DNA from: Diplonema papillatum
Lineage: Eukaryota; Euglenozoa; Diplonemea; Diplonemida; Diplonemidae
Assembly (NCBI GenBank): GCA_030068145.1
Contig: JAPJBO010000005.1
Coordinates: 806,001 to 870,000 of the forward strand
DNA length: 64,000 bases
Direction: 5' to 3'
Below the pieces are notes generated by a model that had not been told where the DNA came from, did not search any database, and saw only the letters and a program-made list of their open reading frames with translations. Numbering within the stretch: position 1 is the stretch's first letter; every line of letters begins with the position of its first letter. Position numbers and translations under genes: made by a program. Shown here piece after piece: positions 19,620 through 29,855 of the stretch.

Positions 19620-20375
19620 GTGGTGCGAAGCAAGCTACTTTGTTTCTCTGGACGGATTGGGAGCGGCAAACCTGTCGTTCGGATTATTAAAACACGACCT
19701 GACGTCGTAGCCAAGGTGCGATCATCCGAATCCGCACTGGGCACGTTGGCTATGCGATCGTACGCGAGATCTTTGCCAAGACCGATTCTCCAGAAGGCCG
19801 ACGGACCGCTGGACACGATGCCGAGCACAAGGGCAAAATATGCTGTGATCGAACAAGGTCTGACGGACACCGAGGCATTCACGCTGCGCCAATGCACGCA
19901 GGAAGTGATGCTCACGACGACGGAAAGGTACCAGGCATTACCCAGCCTGGATATTACGGAAGACGATCTCAACGTGATGTTGAAATGCGGTTTTGTGAAA
20001 CCCGCAGGCCGAAGGCCAGGGATCACTCTGCGAGTTTTCAAGGTTGGGCAAAAGGCAAAAAGGAGACAGGGTTGCTCATTGATGGTCGGCCTTTTGACCT
20101 CCGCACAGCACAGGTTATCTCCGAAGACCCCGTAGCTGAGAGACATTGAATCTTTTGTGCTAGAGTTCTCTGTGTTCATGGTTCTCGATCTACTGGGTTA
20201 CTTCTATCAGTTACCAGTGTCGGAGGCACTGTCGGAGTCTCTCGGATTCAGAGCAAGGGGGGGTAGGTGCTACCTTTTTACTATCGCGGTACCTGTATTA
20301 CCCCGGGTATATGCGCCCACCGCTGCGCAGCTATCAACCCTTGGGGTTCGGCGCCGTGCGGGCGTATCACAAAGC
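19620..20375 (+). pseudogene. Broken reverse transcriptase (LTR/DIRS-like)
   Basis: Three frames in succession read as an RT N-terminal half: GFVKPAGRRPG...RVFKVGQKAK (to about 20060), KETGLLIDGRPFD (about 20065-20135) and MVLDLLGYFYQLPV (20178-20220), which contains the first palm Asp; then FRARGGRCYLF and APTAAQL. The order matches the fingers/palm of LTR- or DIRS-type RTs, not LINE RTs. The frame is lost where a minisatellite begins near 20375, so no YxDD box survives. It lies head to head with the recombinase at 18-19.3 kb, which could be coincidence. Confidence 0.5.
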
Positions 20376-20845
20376 CCTACTTTGGGACTGTGGGACCACT
20401 GTGGCTCCACTGTGGCACCCACTTTGAGCTGTGGACCCACTGTGGCACCAGTTCTGGGACTGTGCCACTTTTGGGCTGTGGACCCACCGTGGACCCACTG
20501 TGGGACCACTGTGACAGGCTGTGGACCCACCCTGGACCCACTGTGGGACTTACTGTGGGACCTACTGTGGACCCACCGTGAACCCGCTGGGAGCTACTGT
20601 GGGACCACTGTGGGACCACTGTGGGACCACTGTGGGACCCACTTTGGACTGTGGACCCTCTGTGGGGCCCACTGTGAACTTGTACGGTACCCACCTGTAT
20701 CTGTACCTGGTCCTGGACTTGTCTGTACCTGCCTACACCGGTATAGGTACACACAGGTAGGTACAAGCCTGGGTCCCGCAGTAGTCCACGGTGTCCACAG
20801 TCCAGAGTGGGTCTACAGTACGTCCACAGTGGTCCCGCAGTAGTC
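20375..20845. repeat. Degenerate minisatellite, CTGTGGGACCA-type unit
   Basis: Many copies of a 12-15 base unit such as ACTGTGGGACC and CTGTGGACCC in direct orientation. A different short repeat (TAGGTAC/ACAGGTAGG) continues to about 20930. Open frames across it are composition artefacts. A short piece of the same unit appears at 25655-25680. Confidence 0.85.
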
Positions 20846-20984
20846 CACGGTGGGTTGGGTACGGGTATACAGGCACAGGTGCAGGTAGGTGTGGGTACAG
20901 GCGGGTGCTGGTGCAGGTGCGGCCTGCTGTACACTGCCCTGCCTACCACCATGTTCCTCCACCCGAAACTATCCTACACTGGGG

Positions 20985-21105
20985 TGGGTATTTTCCCCGC
21001 ACCCCCGGGGCGTGTGGGGGGTGTTCTTTTTTCCCCCCGCAAAAATTTCCCCCGCGGGGTTCCCGGCGGAAAAAAACGCACCCCCCCCGGGGGGCCAAAC
21101 CATGT
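20985..21105. repeat. GC-rich imperfect hairpin
   Basis: A stretch with GTGGGGGGTGTTCTTTTTT is followed by its approximate inverse, AAAAAAACGCACCCCCCCC, around a CCGCGGGG centre. It resembles other G-run hairpins in the window, and no protein is supported. Confidence 0.5.
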
Positions 21106-21272
21106 AACAAGTAGCACACAGCTGGTATCATCATCACAGTATGGAAATCTTCAAGCGCATGGCTTATGGTTCTCTGTCCAGTCGACCACTTCGTCTTCAT
21201 CTGCACCCGAAAAGTGCATCCTTCTTCGAAAAGAGCGACGTGACCAGGTGCAGGACATTATTCTCCGCGCCG

Positions 21273-21560
21273 TCATGAGCGCAGCGACTCAGACAGGTTC
21301 GAAGTCCTGATTCCGTGACGAACAATCGCCGACTTCGAGTCGGCCACTGTTTCTGGATCGCTCTTTCTAAAGTACTTCTCAAGTTCGGGATGCTTTTTCT
21401 TGATTGCTTTCATGGTCCCCTCCCAGTCGTCCGATGTGGCTGCTTGCCAAACATATGCTTTTGTGTCTTTGCAAGCTGGCCTGGAGGCGGCTTTGACATT
21501 CCGCACACAGTGATACAGTGCGTGCCACATTGCCAGGAAGACTTTTGCGATCTCCGACTA
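21273..21560 (-). pseudogene. MULE-type transposase fragment (C-terminal part)
   Basis: The minus strand reads LAMWHALYHCVRNVKA and, about 60 residues later, RHGIRTSNLSESLRS. In Mutator-like transposases a CxxHxxxN-type segment after the second Asp is followed by a TSNxxES motif before the C-terminus, so this looks like that half. There is a stop directly after ESLRS, and the upstream catalytic part is absent or frame-broken. The assignment is by motif only. Confidence 0.4.
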
Positions 21561-21689
21561 GCCTTTTGCTACGGTGCGGCTCAATTACATGTTTAGCATG
21601 TTTCCAAAAACACGCTTGTCCACTCCAAGTGGTACTTCCACGTTTCGCTATACTCAACCGGGCCAATCGTAAACGACAGGAGACCACAA

Positions 21690-21835
21690 ATCAAGTGGAA
21701 TCCGGTGTAACACCCGCAAATCCAGCATGAATCCAGTGTGTCACCCGCAAGTCCAGTGTGAAATCCAGTGGGCACCCGCAAAAACAGGTGATCACACTGG
21801 ATTCGCACTGGATTTTTGGCGGGTGTCACAACGGA
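21690..21835. repeat. Clustered short repeats in both orientations (CACCCGC/TCCAGTGTG)
   Basis: AATCCAGTGTG and CACCCGCAA motifs repeat three times forward and then appear inverted (CACTGGATTTTTGGCGGGTGT). Such subterminal arrays often border DNA transposons. The transposase gene starts 80 bp downstream, so this could be its left end; I found no matching right end near 25.2 kb. Confidence 0.55.
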
Positions 21836-21912
21836 TTTCGGTGCTGGAGCACACCTTGCACGTTGTGACTGGAGACTGAACTTTTTAAAACACCGGCCCG
21901 ACAGCTCCGTTG

Positions 21913-22600
21913 ATGGGGGAGAAGCAGGCGCATCCATTTTTTACGACACCGGGTCCCAGACCTGCCAAGCTTGCTGCCGGATTGCAGGCAACTCAACCAG
22001 TCCCACTGTCGAAGTTAGTACCGAGCACCGCCACAAACCTGTCCTCCTGGTGCTCCTTGACAGAAAGTGCCTGGGCAGCCCTCGTGCCTATCGACAAGTG
22101 GAACGCCGTCATACATGCTGTAGACAGGCTGGACGGCTTCACAGGACAGACTCGGCAAGAAGAAGCAGGTCGTCTTTGGAAACGAGGGGCTATGATCAGC
22201 TCGGAATGGAAGACGCTCCGAGACCGAGCCCTTGCGGGGAGTTCCACGCAGTCGATAGCTGCGATGATGCAGTTGACACCAACGACACGGTCAAACACGG
22301 TGACAGTAGGACTGGCGCTGACCGAAATAATCAGAGAGCGGGTCATCCTCGCAGCAGTGTGGGGAGCGTTATGTGCTGCGGTTCTCGTGTGTGTCGCGCG
22401 CGACCGACAACGGCTTCTCTCTGGAGCCAATTTCCGACGCTCGCGTTGCGCCTGTTGAATCCGAAGTTTCGCGAAGAATCTGTGCTGGGCTCAGCATCTG
22501 CTGTGCTTGTCGAGAGGCTAAACAGCAACCAAGAAGAGTCTCAGGAGTACCAGGCTTGGCTCGTAAAGTCTTCTGGCCACGTCGAGGGCAACTGTAGATG
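21913..22600 (+). CDS. N-terminal exons of the DDE transposase gene
   Basis: ATG at 21913 opens a 182-codon frame (to 22458) with plausible helical protein (DKWNAVIHAVDRLDG...). A second frame, about 22440-22575, continues with LLNPKFREESVLGSASAV. Junctions with splice-like CTGTAG sequence near 22595 would connect it to the 22606 frame. I treat these as exons, or frame-broken parts, of the transposase gene that follows. Confidence 0.4.
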
Positions 22601-22605
22601 CAGAG

Positions 22606-24222
22606 GTGAAGAAGGTGCTGGATGGGTGGAGGTGGGAGAATACCTGCATCGTTAAGTTTCAAGACCCTTTGGATTGGATGATGCAAAAGGCAGTGAAAGT
22701 GTCGAAGGCCGCCTTCAACATTGGACTGGAAACGGAGGCAGTTCGGTCCCGCACACGGAAGTTGCGGAGTGCACGTCGGGAAGTGGGCAACGATGGGTCC
22801 GAGGAGTCGTTGTTTGTTAGCAGGCACAGCAGCAAGTCGACATGGTTCGAAGCCATGCAACTTGCGGACGAAGGTAGGAACCGCGATGAAAGGGAAGATG
22901 AACAGAAGCTTTTGCCCTGGGATCAGACACACGAGGTTCTGTCTGAGATTCGGTTGAACGGCACAGTGCGCCTTAACCACAGGTTTCCCAAGGCCGCACG
23001 CCGCGTACTTCTCATGTATGCGGAGTTTCTTGCCGCACATGCCCCGGTAGCAGTTGCCTGCAGACCTTCCGCAGTCTTCGTTGTGGATATTGAGCAGGTC
23101 GATTCAACGACATTGACAGAAGCGCTGCAGATGAATGAGGCGTGTGAAGAAGAAGAAGATGAAGAGAACGGCCCATGTGAAGAGATCGACAGTCCTGTAG
23201 TTCGCCGTGGCCGTGGCCGCCCGAAGGCTGTAACGCCCCAGATTATCGAAGCAGTGCAGGGCATATTGTCAACGGTGGCAACACAAGCCCATACACACCG
23301 CAGAACTGATGAGGGCCTGATCGGCGCGACGGTGAAAGAGATCGTCAATGCGCTGAGGGGAAAAGATCTCACAGTGAGCGCCTCCACTGTCAGGCGCATG
23401 TTTCGAGCACCGAATGAGAGAAGGCACGCTGCCTCGGCCTACAAGAACTACTTCAACATCCGCCTCACCTCGCACAACGACAACGGCCGCACCGAGCACT
23501 TCGCAGCACACCACTGTGCCTCTCAGGTTCGGTTGTTCGCGGAAGCTGCTGTGATGTGCTTTCCCGAAATCGGCCTGTATTCGTGCGACTGCAAAGCAGT
23601 AGTCCCGACAGGGGTTGTGGCCGTGAGCAAATACATCCGAAAGAAGTCGTATTTGCTCAGCACTCGGTCTGTGCCCGACCACTCGTTCACGACGTCAAGC
23701 TCCGTCAAGCCGGTTGTCATCATGCGTCTGGACTGCGCGCCTGCAGCTGCTTCAGGCAAACATGTCGATGTGCATGGGAGAGAAGCGTACTCGTTTCCCC
23801 GTTCTGGACCGATGAGGATCTTCCTGAGGGCCTCTTGCTTCGTAGACTCGAACGCCGCAACGCACATCGAGCACTTCAAAGCAGTCTACCGGGAACAAAA
23901 AGAGCTGACGCCCGCTGTGTTTTTGATGAGCGACAACGCATCGGACTACGCGCCTTCATCGTTTAAGGTGGCGTACTTCCTCTGGCTAGCATTCAAGGAA
24001 TTGAAGCTCGATTTTCTTGCAGCGGTTTCGTACGCCCCCGGACATTCTGCGTCGAATCCCGTGGAACGAGGCATGGCAGTACTTTCAAGTGCCATGGCTG
24101 GGGAAGTGTTCGGGAAGAAGCCCGAATTGAGTAAACCGGAGGAAAACGAGAGGATGCACAGCAACGCCGTCAAAGACATGGCGCGTGTCCTGTCCGGAAC
24201 CCGTTTACAGCAACTGCTGTAA
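22606..24222 (+). CDS. DDE-type transposase
   Basis: A frame of 538 codons beginning at GTG, so it probably continues from an upstream exon. Residues 180-200 are an acidic linker, then a basic AT-hook-like RRGRGRPK. About residues 220-270 look like a helix-turn-helix (VSASTVRRMF). The catalytic core shows D328 (SCDCKA), D443 (MSDNASDY) and E487 (SNPVERGMA), with the YAPGHSASNPVER block of rve-like DDE transposases. All three acidic residues are present, so the enzyme could be active in cut-and-paste transposition. I cannot name the superfamily with certainty; similar unnamed proteins occur in several protists and invertebrates. The C-terminal part seems to continue in the next entry. Confidence 0.65.
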   Translation: MKKVLDGWRWENTCIVKFQDPLDWMMQKAVKVSKAAFNIGLETEAVRSRTRKLRSARREVGNDGSEESLFVSRHSSKSTWFEAMQLADEGRNRDEREDEQKLLPWDQTHEVLSEIRLNGTVRLNHRFPKAARRVLLMYAEFLAAHAPVAVACRPSAVFVVDIEQVDSTTLTEALQMNEACEEEEDEENGPCEEIDSPVVRRGRGRPKAVTPQIIEAVQGILSTVATQAHTHRRTDEGLIGATVKEIVNALRGKDLTVSASTVRRMFRAPNERRHAASAYKNYFNIRLTSHNDNGRTEHFAAHHCASQVRLFAEAAVMCFPEIGLYSCDCKAVVPTGVVAVSKYIRKKSYLLSTRSVPDHSFTTSSSVKPVVIMRLDCAPAAASGKHVDVHGREAYSFPRSGPMRIFLRASCFVDSNAATHIEHFKAVYREQKELTPAVFLMSDNASDYAPSSFKVAYFLWLAFKELKLDFLAAVSYAPGHSASNPVERGMAVLSSAMAGEVFGKKPELSKPEENERMHSNAVKDMARVLSGTRLQQLL

Positions 24223-24241
24223 GCTTTGACACGGAAGACGA

Positions 24242-25195
24242 AAGACCATCGGAGCAAGACGACGATGGCGAACCGAAGGAAAATAGACCCAACGTGGCCC
24301 AGTCTCCTAGTCGGATGTACGCGACGGTGCAGCAGGTGATGAGGAAGGGCCGGAAGGCTACCATGGCGGATCCGGTTCGAAGAGGTATCTTCGAAGATAT
24401 GCAGGTGATGCTCAAGCATCTTGACCGGCGCCTGAACGCGGCGATCTTCGTTCGATGCGTCGGAAAGGAGTCGTGCACCCACTGCCGCACCCTTGGGGCC
24501 CCTCGAGCGGAGAAGTTGCTGGCGCTCGTGAAGCGATGCAATGGCAACTTCTTCACGCCGATACCGTCCGATCATCCGGATGTTGCGCCGCCGAACGAAG
24601 AACAGGTGCAGGCTGGGCCGGTTGAAGACCCAGGGGATGACGCAGATGCGAATATCTGAGTCAGGAGAGCCGCGCCAGCTGTAGCGCAAGCCGGACCGGA
24701 CGAGGAAGCCGGCGCGGAAGACGTTGCCCATCAGCACTACGACACCCTGCTGGAAGCAACAAAGCGAGTGCACTTGCACTTTGCTCCAGATAGTTTCCGC
24801 CCGCGGCACAAGGACCACACCACCTCATTTGCCTCGTGTGCAAACCGCGTTTCCACGCCTGCAGCCTCTCGGAGCTGATGAAACACAGACGGCTGTTTCA
24901 TCCGAAGCTTAACACCGAAGAAGTGGCAGACCTTGTGACAAAGTCTGCGGCAAAACCTGCGGCAAAGCCTGCGGCACAGAAACGAGCGCGCGTCGATGCA
25001 CCGTTGACTCCAAAGGAAAGGTTGCAGAATCTCTCGCCCGAAGCTGTGGACAAGCTGGGGGAAGATCTGTCGGGGCCCAACGGACACCAAGATCGACAGA
25101 CTACTGCATCGCTGGCCCGCGATTGTCGATCAGATCAAGGCGGCGGAGATAGTGCAGCAAAGAAAGAAGCGTTCTCGCACAGCGGTCCAGTGTGA
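24242..25195 (+). CDS. C-terminal portion of the transposase gene with C2H2 finger
   Basis: From 24242 to 24659 one frame reads an acidic stretch followed by helical protein with CTHC. From about 24740 two overlapping frames continue, the second (24836-25195) containing CLVC...LMKHRRLFH just at its start, a classical C2H2 zinc finger. An Ala/Lys-rich repeat (AAKPAAKPAA) and a polar tail follow. Stops and frame changes between the segments mean introns or decay. The order acidic linker, helix, zinc finger suggests DNA-binding at transposon ends. From 25200 to 25500 I see no feature. Confidence 0.4.
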
Positions 25196-25559
25196 AGACG
25201 ACGACAGTCCCTAGCCTAGAAGTAAACATGCAGCTCTGCTGCCCTACCATCAAAGCAAGAGGAATGCTAGTACGTATTTAACCCTTTGACTTGACATTTT
25301 GATTAGTGCGATTGGTTGGGCAGAAACATGCAGAAAGGCAGCCCAGGTGAGCAGTCTCTTTGCATGCGCGGTAGCGTTGTGGATTGTCAGTTCTTCGATC
25401 ACACTGTTGGCCGGTTGGTTGAGTCGAGTGCAAGTTTGCGGTCTGCGCGCTGGTGGAGGTACTTACGTAAAGGCATTTGGCTGCCTCATTAGGCACTGTA
25501 CTGGTACATACTGTGAAGGGGTATTATTTTTTTTGGGGGGGTTTGGGGGGGGGGGGGGG

Positions 25560-25625
25560 CAGTGCTGATACTAAGCCTGAGACCCAAAACGAAGTTGCTA
25601 ACCCTGGGTGGGGGTGGGTACCCCC
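25560..25625. repeat. Dispersed repeat flanking C runs, inverted copy at 40.1 kb
   Basis: GACCCAAAACGAAGTTGCTAA and the following CCCTGGGTGGGGGTGGGTACC match the reverse complement of about 40065-40130. The related block 25875-25935 (CGTTGCCGTCCGGCTGACAA) matches the reverse complement of 40020-40070, so both parts of the 40.0-40.1 kb unit are present here, separated and flanked by C/G runs. Confidence 0.7.
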
Positions 25626-25694
25626 CCCCCCCTACCCCCCCCCTCCTGGTGCAACCCACTGTGGACCTACTGTGGGACCCACCTTAGCTAAATT

Positions 25695-25816
25695 CTCTAA
25701 GGTGAAATGGTGGAAAAAGTGGGTCAAAAATTTTTTTTTCGAGTGCTTTTTTGGGAGGATTTGGGCCAAAAAAAAATTTTTTTTTCTTGGTCGCTGCTGA
25801 GGAAACCACCTTAGAG
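25695..25816. mobile_element. Small TIR element (MITE), CTCTAAGGTG ends
   Basis: A 122-bp unit bounded by CTCTAAGGTG and its inverse CACCTTAGAG, further paired as AAATGGT against ACC. It contains the AAAAATTTTTTTTT core shared with the copy at 26227-26361. It is too short to code for protein. Confidence 0.65.
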
Positions 25817-26040
25817 CGGTCACCACCCTGCTGCACACAGGCCCTGCAGGAGGGGGGGGGGGTGTTTAGGGGGGGGGGTACCCACCCACCCCTCGTTGCC
25901 GTCCGGCTGACAACGATGCCGAGTTTAGGGGCCTTAGCATCAGCACTGGGGGGGGTTTGGGGGGGGGTTCAGCGCTCTTGTTAAGGATCAGCCACTTTGG
26001 CCGGATGGCCGGATAAACCAGACCCCCCCCCCCCAGAGAA

Positions 26041-26190
26041 GAAGACAGTGAAATGGTCGTTACCTGGTCGGGTTTCGCTCGCGACCGTTTCCTGAACAAT
26101 CCTTCACTAAATCCGCGGTTAAATAACCTGGCCTCAGTGGTGCAAGCACCACGCGCTCTTCAAACCCAAGAAACATTTTCCCCCCCCTCT
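26041..26190. repeat. 145-bp dispersed repeat, near-identical copy at 30271
   Basis: From AAGACAGTGAAATGGTCGTT to CAAACCCAAGAAACATTTTCC the block is repeated almost exactly at 30271-30416, in the same orientation. Its last 30 bases also occur at 36884-36912. In each case a C run follows. Confidence 0.9.
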
Positions 26191-26226
26191 ACAGTGCAGT
26201 TGCCTTGGAGGCTGGGTGGTCAAATT

Positions 26227-26361
26227 CTTTAAGGTGAAAGTGGTCAAAATTCCCTGCCAAAAGTGGGCCCACAAAAATTTTCCAAAGTGTGGTATTTGGG
26301 GTATTTGGGGCAAAAAAAAAATTTTTTTTTCTGACCGCCCACCGTGGTGACCACCTTAGAG
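26227..26361. mobile_element. Second CTCTAAGGTG-type MITE
   Basis: The ends CTTTAAGGTGAAA and CACCTTAGAG are inverted, and the interior shares TTTGGGGCAAAAAAAAA with the 25.7-kb copy. A partial end (TTTCACCTTAGAG) also sits at 28597-28609. Confidence 0.65.
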
Positions 26362-26627
26362 TGTGACAGGTAGCGTCTCCCCCCTCCACAGTGAAAATAG
26401 CCTGAGGGGGGGGGGGGGGGGGGCAGGGGGCGCACTAAGGATTGGGGGGTGCAACGGGCAACGTCAACGTCTGCTAAATTTGGAAGGGGGCCCTGTTTGG
26501 TGCACCTGGTGGCCGGGGACCCCCCCACCAGCCTGGAACTTTGCTTGGCCCTTGACCCCCGCCTACGGTGAGGTCCTTTTTGGGGGTTTTTTTTGGTGGC
26601 CTTACCAGCCTCACGACAATGGGGGGG

Positions 26628-26669
26628 TCCGGGGGGCTTCGCCCCCCGGCGAACGGTACGGTACATGAG
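26628..26669. repeat. GC hairpin plus GAACGGTACGGTACA motif
   Basis: GGTCCGGGGGGC TTC GCCCCCCGG forms a hairpin followed by CGAACGGTACGGTACA. The same arrangement occurs at 38147-38188, where it abuts a LINE fragment. It looks like the terminus of a dispersed element. Confidence 0.7.
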
Positions 26670-26733
26670 TTTGCTCGAAATGAGCGGTCCGGGGGCCACA
26701 CCACTCGGCGACCCGTTCCAGCAGGTACTTTAC

Positions 26734-27595
26734 GGTCGAATTGGGCAGGTAACGCTCGTGTAACGCTAGTTTACAGCCATACTTGGTATGTCACGCTCAT
26801 GTAACGCTACGTTACAGTCGAATTTGACATGTCACGCTCGTGTCACGCTACTTTGGAGTCGAATTCGACATGTAACGCTCGTGTCACGCTACTTTACGGT
26901 CGAATTGGGCAGGTAACGCTCGGGTAACGCTAATTTACAGTCATATTTGGTATGTCACGCTCATGTAACGCTACGTTACAGTCAAATTTGACATGTCACG
27001 CTCGTGTCACGCTACTTTGGAGTCGAATTCGACATGTAACGCTCGTGTCACGCTACTTTACGGTCGAATTTGGCAGGTAACGCTCGGGTAACGCTAATTT
27101 ACAGTCAAATTAGATGTCACGCTCGTGTAACGCTACGTTACAGTCAAATTTGACATGTCACGCTCGTGTCACGCTACTTTGGAGTCGAATTCGACATGTA
27201 ACGCTCGTGTCACGCTACTTCACAGACTCCAAAGTAGCGTGACACGAGCGTGACATGTCAAATTTGACTGTAACGTAGCGTTACACGAGCGTGACATACC
27301 AAATATGACTGTAAATTAGCGTTACCCGAGCGTTACCTGCCCAATTCGACCGTAAAGTAGCGTGACACGAGCGTTACATGTCGAATTCGACTCCAAAGTA
27401 GCGTGACACGAGCGTGACATGTCAAATTTGACTGTAACGTAGCGTTACACGAGCGTGACATACCAAATATGACTGTAAATTAGCGTTACCCGAGCGTTAC
27501 CTGCCCAATTCGACCGTAAAGTAGCGTGACACGAGCGTTACATGTCGAATTCGACTCCAAAGTAGCGTGACACGACCGTGACATGTCAACTGAGG
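26734..27595. repeat. Palindromic satellite with 164-bp higher-order units
   Basis: Forward units start at 26734, 26898 and 27062 (164-bp period), each made of four roughly 41-bp monomers around CACGCTCGTGTCACGCTAC. At about 27222-27228 the array turns over, and the same units run in reverse complement to 27595. Each arm spans 370-490 bp and the turn lies at CTTCACAGAC. No convincing coding frame is present. 27600-27985 holds only short, unsupported frames. Confidence 0.95.
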
Positions 27596-27987
27596 CTCGT
27601 CTACAAAGTGTGTCTGAGCCCTTCATGAGGTAGAGCCGATGAACATGCATGAGCTTCGAGTTATTGTCTGCGGGTCATCGCGCCTGTCCCGTGTTCCAGC
27701 GAGCATACCTTTCTGCAAAAACCTAGAGACAAGTCAATATCGAAAGCCCTGGTGAAGTTCAGACGTGCTAATGACTCGTCAAGCGAAGGACATTTCGTAC
27801 CATAAACGGCTAACAGGACAATTCTGCTGGAAATCTCAGCTAGCTTGCCAAGCCAGCATCCCTTATACCGTGCGCCGGATGGAGCCCTCCCGGACCTTCC
27901 CCTGTCACACAGCATCACGCGGCGTAAAAAGACCAATATCGACCGTCACACAGCATCACACGACGTAACCAGGCCAAATTCGACCTT

Positions 27988-28219
27988 CACCATTTTTTGG
28001 CAGCATCCAATTCCACAGGTCAGGTTACTGTATAATTATGTGGCTTGTCTGTCTGTCTGTCTGTTCGTCACAATGAAAAATTCCAAGCAAAAATTTCACC
28101 TTTGTCAAAAAAAAATTCTGAAAAACTCAAAATTCAGAATCCAGTTTCTATTGGTTTTCCTATGAACCAGACCCGCAAACCAGCCATTTTTTGGCAGCAT
28201 CCAATTCCACAGGTCAGGT
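27988..28219. repeat. 37-bp direct repeats flanking 158 bp
   Basis: CCATTTTTTGGCAGCATCCA continuing through AATTCCACAGGTCAGGTT is present at 27988-28024 and 28183-28219. The enclosed stretch includes a short (GTCT)n run. This could be a recombined short-LTR structure or a simple duplication. Confidence 0.8.
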
Positions 28220-28382
28220 TTGCCCGGGTTTGCTGGAGGTGTGCCCCCCTCTATCTCTTCCAATCAGGCTTGGCAACACAGGACCCCCAAAGAACGCGCA
28301 GAATGGGAAGCAAAAGGATGAGTGGTGGGAGTCCTGTGTGTCTAGGGGCTTGTCTCTCACTCAAGGCTTTTTGTTGGCTGGC

Positions 28383-28556
28383 TTGCTGGCTGCTGACTTG
28401 CTGGTGCTGACTTGCTGGTGCTGACTTGCTGGTGCTGACTTGCTGGTGCTGACTTGCTGGTGCTGACTTGCTGGTGCTGACTTGCTGGTGCTGACTTGCT
28501 GGTGCTGACTTGCTGGTGCTGACTTGCTGGTGCTGACTTGCTGGTGCTGACTTGCT
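28383..28556. repeat. 14-bp minisatellite, about 12 copies
   Basis: Near-perfect tandem copies of TGCTGGTGCTGACT, permuted. A pre-repeat GGCTTGCTGG lies just before it. Confidence 0.95.
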
Positions 28557-28696
28557 AAATTTTTTTTCGCCCCAATTTCCCAGGAGGTTTTGACCATTTC
28601 ACCTTAGAGAATCTGGTGTCCACCCAAAAAAAACCTAAAACCCCTGCTTGGCCCTTGGCCCCGAGGCCCAGATCTTATGTTCCACCCTGCCCCCCA

Positions 28697-28842
28697 CCCT
28701 TTTTTCCGGGGACCCCCTTAAACGCGCTCTTTCGCGATGGATCTTTCCACTCCGTCCTCGGTTCGTCTGTGAGGCCTGAAATTTGACGTGCAAAACACAG
28801 GCTGAAACCGGGAAAATCTGCCCTTTCGTGGTTTTCTTGGTG
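28697..28842. repeat. Inverted partner of the repeat at 1-145
   Basis: The reverse complement of the start of the window. It is followed to about 29290 by unique sequence rich in G/C runs and TTTTGGGG-type words, in which I see no gene. 29290-29500 holds G runs and a GGAT tetranucleotide run (29319-29336). Confidence 0.8.
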
Positions 28843-29855
28843 CCGTTGTTTCGAAACTCTCTAAATACGTTTCCCAGCGGATTTGCCTGAAAAACAGTTT
28901 TTGGGGGGTATTGGCATTTTGGGGAAAGCACATGGTGAATCGGCCAAATTTGCTCGAATTTTCACTTTCTGGGCCAATTTTCCAGATTTTGGCTGATTCT
29001 TGAGTGCACTGCAGGAATCTTGGTTTTCGGGGAAACTGACTTTGCTCAAAAGTTGCTAAGTACATTTCCCTGCCAAAAAAGTGCAGGAAAACATTTTGGT
29101 GGGGATTGACCATTTTTTCCGCAAAAGTGGGTTTCGATTTCGAAAACGAGGAGAACGGATTCATCTGGAGGAAACGGAGTACCCACTCGGCACCGGGGGG
29201 TCTGGGAAACACCCCAAAAACAGCCCCCAAAACGACCCCCCCCCCAAAAGGGGGGTGCAACGTGCAACGGGGGCAACGTCTCTTAGTGCGCACCCTGGGG
29301 GGGGGGTTCAGCCGGCTGATGGATGGATGGATGGTTCTTAACAAGATGCCTGGGGTTGGGGGTGTTTTTTTTTTTTTTGGGGGGGGGGGGTGGGTGGGGG
29401 GGGGGGGGGTATTTCTGGGGGATCGGCCGGACATTGTCCGCGCCACGAATTCTGGTGCCTCCCCTTAGAGAGAAATTCATTTGCAACGTACTGTATAAAG
29501 TGTTTCCCTTGTATGGACACCTGACTTTGAAAAAGTCCCTTGTATGGACAGCAAACTTTCGAAATTCCCTTGTATGGACACCTGACTTTTAAAAAATTTC
29601 AAGCGAACTTTAACTCTAAAAAGTCCCTTGTATGGACACCTGATTTTGGAAAAGTCCCTTGCACGGTGTAGTGAAACCTGCTTGCTGCACGTCGACCCGT
29701 GGAATGATCTGATGTTGGGGTTCACCCATGTACACATTAGCAAAGCTGCGGTGAAATTGGAGCCTTCACATTCTGAGTGGAAAGGGTATGAAAAGGCATC
29801 AAAGAGCGACATCATGCCGTGTCAGAACAATCCAGAGAAGAAACCACGTTTCGCT

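Noticed and set aside
20157..20843. 228-codon ORF over 20.2-20.8 kb
   Set aside because: Only the first 60 codons match an RT; the rest is translated minisatellite.
26734..27595. CRISPR-like array
   Set aside because: Spacers are themselves repeated at a 164-bp period and the array inverts; this is a satellite.
28361..28597. Gln/Ser repeat protein on the minus strand
   Set aside because: Translation of the 14-bp minisatellite; three periods make 14 codons so all frames stay open.
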